The notes under the pieces: generated by a model
What the model saw: the letters and a program-made list of their open reading frames with translations, nothing else
Told to the model about the DNA's origin: nothing
The model's database searches: none
Program-made: the position numbers and the translations under genes
Assembly (NCBI GenBank): GCA_023548195.1
Contig: JAJHZJ010000419.1
Coordinates: 3,054,273-3,118,272, forward strand
Length of the DNA stretch: 64,000 nt
Source of the DNA: Bettongia penicillata ogilbyi
Lineage: Eukaryota > Chordata > Mammalia > Diprotodontia > Potoroidae
Direction: 5' to 3'
Shown here: positions 56,300 through 64,000 of the stretch, piece after piece
How the letters are laid out: every line of letters starts with the position of its first letter
Position numbering within the stretch: the stretch's first letter is position 1

Positions 56300-57977
56300 A
56301 ATGGTGATGAGGATGGGATCATGAAATATCAGACCTCTATTTGGAGGCAGAGAGACTTTAGAGGAAGAAATAGATATCCCAGGATGGGAGGATTTATCTT
56401 ATTCCTCCCTAGTAAGAGAATGGCTAAAAGCACAGTGAAAACTGGGAACTGGGGCTACAGAAGGCAAGACCCAGAGATTTAGAAGGATGTTTGCAAGGAA
56501 TACCAATAGAACAGGGGAAAGAACTGGCAGAGGTATGGAGGACAGGCTGGGCCTTCCTAACAGGTTACTGCCATGTAAAAGCAAAGATAAGCGGCTGGAA
56601 GAGAAAGCTCAGATGAACAGGGAGTTGACTGGCTTGCAAGAGAAGCTTTTTATCCTGCAGCATTCAAACTCTCTTTTAGAAGAGCAAGCTAGAAAGTCTC
56701 GGGTGGTAGAAGAAAAAGCTGTTGTTAGTTTAGCTCACAGAAAGAAGCAAAAGATGAGTGCAGTCCTTGCACAGGCTGGGTGTGATTGGGGCCCAAACAC
56801 CTGCCAGCAGGATGCATGGTAGGAGAATGAAACAAAGTTAAATGAGGAGGTTGAAGATCACCTCATACAGCAGGAGAATCTGGGCAGCCACACAGTGTGT
56901 GGGGGAGGTAATTGAGGATTTTACTCAGTAAGAGGTCACAGATATTTTCAGTCAAAGGATGGAAGAATCATTAGTTTCTTGGATGGTGAGTATCAGTGAA
57001 AAAGACAAAGTTCCTTGAGAGAGAAGAGTAAATAACCAGAGGATTCAAAGTCAGAACAAACTGACAAGAGAAGAATAGTTTATTGTTTTGTTGAGAGCCA
57101 GGACAGATTTTGTAAGAATAGATGGCATTCCAACTAATGAACTATATATATATAATATATATGCATATATATTATATATATATAAATATAATGTATGAAG
57201 GGAAAGAGACATGATATTAGAATGAGGAGGGAAATGAGAATGGCAACTATAGATCCTCTTGAAACATTATATTCAAGTTTATCACACTTGCAGGGAGAAT
57301 AGGAAATTGGTCAGCCCCAGCTCAGATTAAAGAAAATATGCATCTAGCCAGAATGATGACCCTAAAAGGGCAAATTAGAAAACAGTAAACAACAGTGAAT
57401 GAAGTTATGGACTCCAGAAGTATGGCTGACCCTATACCTACCCTGCTTCTAGTTATTGTCTCCTTATTTCTTTTTGGCTTTTTGTCTGTTCACCTTGCTT
57501 GTCAGATTTGTTTTCTGCAGTCTTAGCAACCTCCACCTGCAGATGACTGATTGCTTAAGCAAGATGTCATCTCCTGTCCAATGTGCTATGTCATACCTGG
57601 ACCTGATGTCAACCAAGTTCTGGATGCCAACTAAAGAATTGATCCCTTGAATGGGACTTCTTGAGGCAGGGACAACTCAATGTCCAATCTCACCAGGAAG
57701 AAGTATGGAAGAAGAGAACTTTGCCCCTCATTCCAAGATTTTAGGCCCCATTAGTACAAGTGGGAAATGATGGAGTGCTTGTGCTCAATCCCCACCCTAA
57801 GATATTGTTTTATGTGCTTATTTTGTGTGATCCCTGTTATATTGTGTAAAGCTCTATTGATATCAGTTGCCTAAGACATTGTTTTATATGCTATTTTCTG
57901 TCATCTCTGTTGCAGTGCTGTTGATATCAGTTGTTCCACTGACCTATGTAATGAACATGAAAAATCTTGGGGCCATA
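56300..57977 (+). mobile_element. Internal region of endogenous retrovirus (short)
   Basis: Only 1.7 kb, far too short for gag, pol and env. Two bases after the LTR comes TGGTGATGAGGATGGGAT (56302-56319), a plausible decayed primer-binding site beginning with TGG, similar in layout to ERVL-type elements. One frame of 111 codons (56487-56822) is rich in Glu, Lys, Leu and Gln with heptad-like spacing, suggesting a coiled coil as in the start of some ERVL-type gag proteins. I saw no protease, reverse transcriptase or envelope motif. A TA tract sits at 57140-57192. It is non-functional and probably non-autonomous. Confidence 0.7.
57140..57192. repeat. TA repeat inside the retrovirus
   Basis: CTATATATATATAATATATA-type sequence followed by further TATA runs. 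Confidence 0.9.
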
Positions 57978-58491
57978 TGTAATGGTAATTTAAATGTGAA
58001 GATCTTTCCCACTCATTAATAGGTCCATGTGGCCTGCCTGGGTCACATGGAAGTCTGAGTCATATAGAGCCTGTGGTGGGAGGAGTTTTCTGAATGGGTA
58101 GAACAGGAAAGGTAGAACAGAAAGGGAGGAACAAGAAGAGGTGGAGTTAGAACACAGCTGAGAGGAAGTTAGTCAGAGAGTAACCAGAGATAAGTAGGAT
58201 ATGGGCAAGCAGGTAGCTGGCTAGAGTGAGTGAGAGTGCTTGTTTGTGGGAATTGGTTTGTGGGAAGCTTAGCAGAGAGAAGGCTTGGGGATGGTACTGT
58301 CCTCTGCATTGTTATTATGTATAGATTTTTGTTACTATGAAGTCTGGTGTGGGAAATTTAGCTTTCTTGTATCTGAATAAATATTTTGGTTCTGTCTTCC
58401 ATGTGGAGAGTCTGTTGTACTTTGGGATTCAGAATTGCACTGGGATATTCATGGCCACCATAGGTGCTTTGATTATCTCACTGGTGCTACA
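57978..58491 (+). mobile_element. 3' LTR of endogenous retrovirus
   Basis: 514 bases, beginning TGTAATGG and ending GGTGCTACA, the typical TG...CA ends. GTTAT follows it (58492-58496), equal to the five bases before the 5' LTR. Contains AATAAA in the same place as the 5' copy. It is sense on the plus strand, antisense to WDR17. Confidence 0.92.
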
Positions 58492-58821
58492 GTTATGAGG
58501 GAAACTAAGTATTCTAAAAGGCAGAAGTGAGGAAGGAGTGTATTTCAGGAATGGGGGTTAGTCTATGAGAAGACATGAAGATGGAAAAGAGAATGTCTTT
58601 ATCCCTGTTCACTATATAGTATAACATTACCTACTTTCCAGCCACTTTTTTCTTCTGAGCCATATAAAAACATTATAAAAAAAACTAAAAACCTTCCTTA
58701 CTACTTTAGTGCTTCTCCGTCCTTTCTCAAGCACCTTACAATTGTCTGATGTTGAGCTGAGGACCATAAAAGGATCATCAAACTTCCCTCTTAACCCCTT
58801 CATTTTGAAGATCAATCAATT

Positions 58822-58945
58822 GTCATTGTTGTGTTTGTCCTTTGTTCTCAAAGAGGACCATGACATCAAGATGATGATATGACTTGTGGTTGACTTTGAT
58901 TTGAGTGAGGGAGGACTGTGCAAGGTCACCAGCCTCATTTTAGAT
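58822..58945 (-). mobile_element. Class B SINE, tail part
   Basis: CTCAAAGAGGACCATGACAT, then GATTTGAGTGAGGGAGGACT and GTGCAAGGTCACCAGCCTCA. It stops before the head, and L2-like text (AAGTGCTTACTAAGTGACAG) follows, then a MIR-like part to about 59,150. Confidence 0.85.
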
Positions 58946-59257
58946 CAGTCAGTAAGTATTTATCAAGTGCTTACTAAGTGACAGGCACTGGGATATAAGA
59001 TCAAGATAATTAAGCCCAGAGAGAATAAGTAATTTGCCCAGATTTACATGGAGGGGAGTGAGGCAAATGGTGGAGCCAGAACTGAAATCTGAATCTTCCA
59101 GCTTTGGAGCCATTGCTCCAATATGTGAGAGTCCCAAGGCTTTTTATTTCTATCACTCGGTCCAACCCAAGACACTTCATAAGCCTGTGATATTTATTAA
59201 CAGCTATCATTTGATATCAGCTAGAAACTCTCATCAAATAATGTATTTTTTACTCAC

Positions 59258-59380
59258 ATTTTTTCTTCAGGGGAGAATTAAGTACATGTAAAACATGAAA
59301 TCCTGTTTTCTTCAATTTAAAATTCTCAATAGGTGTTGATCTTGAAACATTCCAAACTCTTAGTACCCCAACTTGGGAAT
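59258..59380 (-). CDS. WDR17: WDR17 exon W2 (WD unit of first propeller)
   Basis: 123 bases, residues 85-126. The acceptor CTATTAG is at the right and the donor GTGAGT at the left. Two bases complete an Asp codon; it ends with one base of a Phe codon. It encodes SQVGVLRVWNVSRSTPIENF, then KLKKTGFHVLHVLNSPLKKK. VGVLRVWNVS is the third strand of the blade begun in W1. The exon lies in no long open frame and was found by its WNVSR motif and confirmed by phase on both sides. Confidence 0.95.
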
Positions 59381-60168
59381 CTAATAGGAACACAGAAATC
59401 CCTTCAGTAAAACCCAGTTTGACATTGTATTACCCACATATAAAATGTAATTAAATAATTTTGAAACTATAACAGAGGAATTTTAGTGTATTTTGTTGAC
59501 ATCACTTTTACAATGTAGTATAACAATACATTCACATCACCATAGCTTATTTTACATACATAACAAATTACATACACATGACAAATTTTATTTATGTATG
59601 TACATATACACATACACAAATGCACAAAGGGGTATGGGGGGGTATTCACTCCCTGTTTCCTGGTTATCTGCTCCTTGACAGTTGCCTTCACTGTCCTCCC
59701 CACCCATCCCCTAGAGACCACTCCCTGGAGGCGTGAGACCCTTACAATCTTTGTCTTTGCCTTGAGGTTCTAAGTCTCTCTCCTGTCCCCTTACTTCAGG
59801 TAAACTTTAGTCATATTTTACTTTACTCCTTATTCACTGGTCATCTTCTCACTGAGACCAAACAAAACTCTGGAGGTTTCAGTCCTTTCATCTCTGGAAA
59901 TTTTGCCTCAGGACCTCAATATTTTCTAGTTCTGAATTATGATCAGAATCAAGTCTGCATCTGTTCCGGTGTCAGATCACTCCCCTACAGCTCACTCTCT
60001 CTGTAACTTTCGGTATCTTAATTCCCCTACCTCTCCAATGTTCCCCTATATGTACAGTTTCCCTCTGTGATAATATAATACCCTTGAAGATAGGAGTTGT
60101 TGTTTTGTACTTGTATCTCCAAGGTTTGACATAAGGATTAGCACCTAATAAGTGCTTTGTAAATGGTG

Positions 60169-60420
60169 GAATAGCTAGGCGGTGCAGTGGATAGAATGTC
60201 AGTTCAGGAAGACCTGGGTTCAAATGTGACCTTAGATGCTAGCTGGGTGACCCTGAACATGTCCCTTAAACATATCTCTGTCTCAATTTTCTCATCTGTA
60301 AAATGGAGATTATTATGTTACTTTCTTCCTAGGGTTGTTGTGAGGATCAAGTGAGATCATACTTGGCACAGTACCTGACACAGTGACCACTATACGTATA
60401 TTATCTCTTATTATTATTAT
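60169..60420 (+). mobile_element. Class C SINE
   Basis: GGAATAGCTAGGCGGTGCAG, GAAGACCTGGGTTCAAATG, GTTGTTGTGAGGATCAAGTG, then GGCACAGTACCTGACACAG and a TTATTATTATTA tail. Confidence 0.92.
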
Positions 60421-61627
60421 TATTAAATGCTTTTTATTTACTTACACTTTTAAAGTAAGCTAAAATTTTCAAATACATTTCCTTCTTTTGACTTTTTTCT
60501 CTTACTCTATAGCTCAAAATAACCTTTTAATCAGTATGTAAATTTCTTGCTAATTACTTACTCTTTGTACCCCAGATTAACTAAATATTTTTTTTCTAAT
60601 CTACTATTTAAGTCACTTTGATCTGAACATTTCCCCACCCATTACAAACTTGCTGGACAGTCTCACTCAGAAATAATAGGCAGAGAGAGGTCTTTCCTTT
60701 CCTAGTTCTCTTTCTAATCTACAGAGATGGATGAGACATAATCTCCTCAGCCTAGTGCACTTGGCAGATAGAGAAGGAATGGAAACATTTATCTTCACCC
60801 TCCTCTGCATCTAGTTCCTCCAAACCATCTTTCTGGCTGCCAAAGTGGCCCTCCTTCTTATCCAAGTTCTTGTGTTCCACCATCTTTGACTGAGGAAATT
60901 ACCTTCCCCACAAACAGACATTTCTACTCATGCTATCCATGTGAAACACAGAAGAACAGAAAAACAATAAAGAAGAAGTTTTTTAAAAATCTATAACTAA
61001 CCAAAAGCAAATTCTAAAAATAGCAAAATATATAAAGGATAAAGTCGTATTTATATGACATGTTGTATCAGACACTAAACATACTTCATAAAGAGATTAT
61101 GTATATTTTCTTCAATGTACTAAGTATCAGAAAATGCTGGGCATATCACTAGTGAAGCCAAGGTTGGAGGTTCAAGCTCAGAATCCCTATTCATAATAAA
61201 TCTGTTTCAAATTCATGGGTAGCTAGTTGCTTTGAAGATGTCTAATATTGGTCATAAGGATAACCTGGTGAAAAGAGTTTGAAAGAAGTAGCACAATTTC
61301 TTAAAACAACTCAAAGGATATGGCATCTTCCTTAAAAACACATAAAGCTAGCACAATGTTTTATAGTATTAACAAGTCTTTTGCAAAGTACTCTTCTGAT
61401 GCCTGTCATGGCATACAAGTGACGTGCAATTCTTAAAGACTATGACAGAAGAACAAAAGTTTGTTACATCTACTCAAATTAAAAAAAAAAAAAACAAACA
61501 CACAAATACGCCTGAGTATTAACCCACATTCATCATGCAACCTGGGCCTCTTCTCAGGCTTAGGTCATGGCTAACCAATTTATTAATGACACCAATAAAG
61601 TCTCCACTCCTGGAACCATTATCTAAT

Positions 61628-61798
61628 TCTTTCCTTCCCTCCCTCCCTCCCTCCCTCCCTCCCTCCCTTCCTTCCTTCCTTCCTTCCTTCCTTCCTTCCT
61701 TCCTTCCTTCCTTCCTTCCTTCCTTCCTTCCTTCCTTCCTTCCTTCCTTCCTTCCTTCCTTCCTTCCTTCCTTCCTTCCTTCCTCCCTTCCTTCCTTC
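61628..61798. repeat. TTCC/CCCT tandem repeat
   Basis: About 170 bases of pure pyrimidine on the plus strand: first CCTC units, then TTCC units. It makes long Pro-Ser-Leu and Gly-Arg-Lys open frames that are artefacts. It starts about 400 bases from exon W1. Confidence 0.97.
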
Positions 61799-62206
61799 GT
61801 CATTCTGTCAAGACCTAATTTTAACCAGACTAATCTGGCAAAGTTACATGCATACATACTTCTAACTTACTTGATAGTTCAAGATAAAATTACACACATC
61901 ATGGGAATGGACACCAGAAATATGTATGGTCCTAATTTCACCTTGCTATGAGGATGAAATTCAAATGGAATGCAGGAAACTTAAATGGTCCTAATCTCAT
62001 TTTTTTCTAAGTATCATGATATGAAAATTCAGACTCCTAAAGATCACTTTCTATTTCCATTTCAGATTTATATATTACCTCAGGAAAATCTTAGGAGTAC
62101 AGAATTTAGAATGTTTTAAGACAGGTACAGAATTAATCAGAACAAAGGCTAAAATCAATTTTTTTCAAAATGCAATGATTTCACTAGAAACTCGAGTTAT
62201 GCTTAC

Positions 62207-62458
62207 CTCCAGTTATAAACATCCCAGGAGCAGTGGGAACCCAGGCTAAGCATTGGACTGATACTGCTGCAGTAGGAAAATTAAATGTTGTGATACAAGA
62301 GAGTGATTCAGAATCTACAAGGCGAATGCCATTATGCAAATTTGCCACAAGGAGATAGTCAGTAGACAGTGGGTCCCATTCCAGATCTGTAACAGGATCT
62401 TCTTCGTCTGTGCCTTCAAGAGATTCAGGTCTCAGAACGTGTTTCTGATTCTTGGAAC
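62207..62458 (-). CDS. WDR17: WDR17 exon W1 (first exon in window)
   Basis: 252 bases, residues 1-85 of the visible part. The acceptor AAATAG is at the right and the donor GTAAGC at the left. The first two bases finish a codon from an exon outside the window, probably Gly. It ends with one base of an Asp codon. It encodes SKNQKHVLRPESLEGTDEED, then PVTDLEWDPLSTDYLLVANL, then HNGIRLVDSESLSCITTFNF, then PTAAVSVQCLAWVPTAPGMF and ITG. It holds one whole WD-type unit and the start of the next, both belonging to the first propeller. Confidence 0.96.
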
Positions 62459-64000
62459 CTATTTGTTTTTCAAAAAAGGAAACTATTTACAAAATCAACC
62501 ATTCACAATTTAATGTGCATCAGATTACTGTTTTCTGTAGATGCATCATTTGTGTACAGAATCATGGAGATGAGTATTAAATCAGAAGCAATGGTTGTAT
62601 AGAGGGATATAAGAATTGGTTGCTGTGAATATATTCAGATTGTGAATATACCTGTTGGGTTTGGCAAGCATTTTATGGACCCATTGAGAGTCTTTTCTCC
62701 ATATTACTGTAAAGGTGGAAAAAGCAGAACTGTCTCCACTCTATAGTTTACAGGTAAAAGAAAAAGAATTACCTAGATTAATATGAAATTCTGTAAATAA
62801 CTGACAAATAGCTTGGCATTTTCCAAAAAGCTCTTATCCTTAAAATAATTTATATGATAACAACAGTTCTGTAAGAAACAAACCACTTTGAAATTTGTAT
62901 GAACAATATAATGGCCATTCATGATTCCAGAGGACTAAAAATGGAAAGTCCTCTCCATGATAGGTGATTGATTTAGGATGTAGAACGAGACATATATACT
63001 TTTATACAGTCACTGAGGAAATGTGTTTTTCTTCATTATGTATATTTTGTTATGAGAAATTTGTTTTTATTTTCTTTTTTCAATGGGTTTAGATAGCATG
63101 CAGGAGAGAAAAGAGGTTTCAGTTGACTTAAAAAATAGGAGGTGCTATAGATATAGAATACTCTACGTATTTTCAGATGAGATCAATGAATTATTAGTTT
63201 TACTTAACTGTCTTACCTCATTACATGAGAACTCCCATGGAGTGAGAGTAATCTATAAACATTTGTAATGTAAAAATAAAACATATCAATAAAGCTTTAA
63301 CAAGAGGTTCTGTATTCTTGTATAAAAGAAAACGAAAAAGATCTGACAAGCATAATGATAAAAGGATGACAAAATTCAGGACTGAATTTGTCCTTTATCT
63401 CCTATGATTTGTCATGAACTTTTCTTCTATCCAAAAATCTGACAAATAACTTCCTTCTCATGCTCCTCTAGTTTGTTTATGATATCATCCTTTATGAATA
63501 AACCATGCACCCATTATTTTACATATAGAGTATAAGATAGTGCTCTGTGCCTAGTTTGTAACAGACTACTTTGCAGTTTTCCCAGAAGTTTTTGTGGAAT
63601 AGTGAGTTCTTGCTCCATTAGTTGAGCTCTTTGAGCTTATCAAACATTAGGTTACTGGGCTCATTTGCTTCTGTACATTATGTACCTAATTTATTCCAAT
63701 GATTCACCACTCTATTTCATATCTAGTATCAAACTGCTTACAAAATGATTACTACTCTGTAGGACAGTGGGAGTTCTGGTTCTGCTCAACAGTTTTGTTT
63801 CTGCCTCCTATGGTCATCACTCAAATACTGCCTACTCTATGTCTCCTTCTGTCATAGTTTCTGATTTCCTCACATAAGCACATCTTCTTAATATATGACA
63901 TACACTCAAATATTATACTCCCACAAACACCTGTACACCTTGTTACCTATTGTGTTCCTTTTGAATGAGTTATATATACCCTAACTCCAGAGCCATATTC
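62459..64000 (-). other. WDR17: Intron before exon W1 (partial)
   Basis: 1.5 kb. It contains an antisense L1 piece (63405-63785). I looked for the preceding WDR17 exon and did not find it. Confidence 0.75.
63405..63785 (-). mobile_element. Antisense L1 ORF2 fragment
   Basis: GCAGTTTTCCCAGAAGTTTT, GAATAGTGAGTTCTTGCTCC and GCTTATCAAACATTAGGTTA read as the reverse of marsupial L1 ORF2 from memory. It is decayed. Confidence 0.7.

Larger units (their letters stand above)
52205..59257 (-). other. WDR17: Intron between W2 and W3
   Basis: 7.1 kb. It contains an L2-like fragment (52255-52310), an L2 fragment (54320-55080), an L2-like host (55330-55780 and 58497-58620) interrupted by an endogenous retrovirus (55786-58491), and a class B SINE tail (58822-58945) next to L2/MIR-like text. 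52,320-54,180 shows only a CA tract (52517-52545). Confidence 0.8.
59381..62206 (-). other. WDR17: Intron between W1 and W2
   Basis: 2.8 kb. It contains a MIR/L2 tail near 60,085-60,165, a SINE (60169-60420) and the TTCC/CCCT tract (61628-61798). The remainder shows nothing I recognise. Confidence 0.8.
1..64000 (-). other. WDR17: WDR17 gene body, internal part (19 exons)
   Basis: The gene fills the window. Nineteen exons on the minus strand join in frame (2,564 coding bases, 855 codons) with no internal stop and with AG/GT borders throughout. The joined protein has WD40 units rich in GH...WD-type motifs, such as SGSDDGTVRIWDYTQDACIN across W8-W9, followed by a helical region. This order and the wording match human WDR17 as I remember it, a protein of about 1,300 residues. 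WDR17 has been discussed mainly for expression in retina and testis; its molecular role is poorly defined. A double propeller plus solenoid layout is typical of coat and intraflagellar-transport scaffolds, so a scaffolding role is an inference. Both gene ends are outside the window. A paralogous WD protein is unlikely because the match continues through the non-WD C-terminal part. Confidence 0.93.

Noticed and set aside
616..60420. Possible tRNA genes at the heads of many SINEs
   Set aside because: The tRNA-like heads keep box-like motifs but lack a full cloverleaf and continue into SINE cores and tails.
61519..61951. Long Gly-Arg-Lys-Glu and Pro-Ser-Leu open frames on both strands
   Set aside because: They are translations of the TTCC/CCCT tandem repeat.
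62459..64000. Search for the preceding WDR17 exon
   Set aside because: No segment with the expected WD wording and AG/GT borders was found; the piece at 63405-63785 is antisense L1.
1..64000. CRISPR arrays, bacterial operons, insertion sequences, phage genes
   Set aside because: The repeats are eukaryotic interspersed elements and microsatellites; the coding sequence is split by spliceosomal introns.

Overview
The window is vertebrate nuclear DNA, almost certainly from a marsupial. It is AT-rich and CpG-poor. Its exons are split by long introns, and those introns are full of tRNA-headed SINEs of the marsupial type, L2- and L1-type LINE fragments, hAT-type palindromes and one old endogenous retrovirus. 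There is no bacterial gene, operon, CRISPR array or RNA gene. The species cannot be named from this sequence alone.

One protein-coding gene spans the whole window on the minus strand: WDR17 (WD repeat domain 17). I found 19 internal exons, called W1 to W19 in transcription order, running from 62,458 down to 860. All have AG/GT borders and all 18 junctions keep the reading frame. Together they give 2,564 coding bases, equal to 855 codons of continuous open frame. The start codon, the first exons, the last exons and the 3' UTR lie outside the window. Residue numbers below count from the first codon visible here. W1-W2 encode the end of a first WD40 propeller and W3 encodes a linker. W4-W10 encode seven consecutive WD-type blades, enough for a complete second propeller. 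W11-W19 encode a mostly helical C-terminal part, probably an alpha-solenoid. The identification rests on remembered similarity to human WDR17 and was not checked against a database.

The remaining 96 percent or so is intron. Region by region: 1-14 kb holds exons W19-W16 plus SINEs, an L2-like block and two hAT remnants. 14-24 kb holds W15-W13, an inverted L1 pair and an isolated CpG-rich block near 20.65 kb. 24-30 kb is the densest coding stretch (W12-W8), with an 84-base intron and a perfect piggyBac-like palindrome at 27.65 kb. 30-45 kb holds W7-W4, L2 and L1 fragments and a hAT palindrome. 45-64 kb holds W3-W1, a SINE nested in an L2, a 2.7-kb endogenous retrovirus with both LTRs, and a long TTCC tract.

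I did not find a new biological system. The observations most worth checking are the CpG-rich intronic block (possible alternative promoter), the piggyBac-like palindrome with TTAA borders, the 84-base intron whose retention would cut the protein just after the propeller, and the retrovirus with intact 5-bp target duplications.
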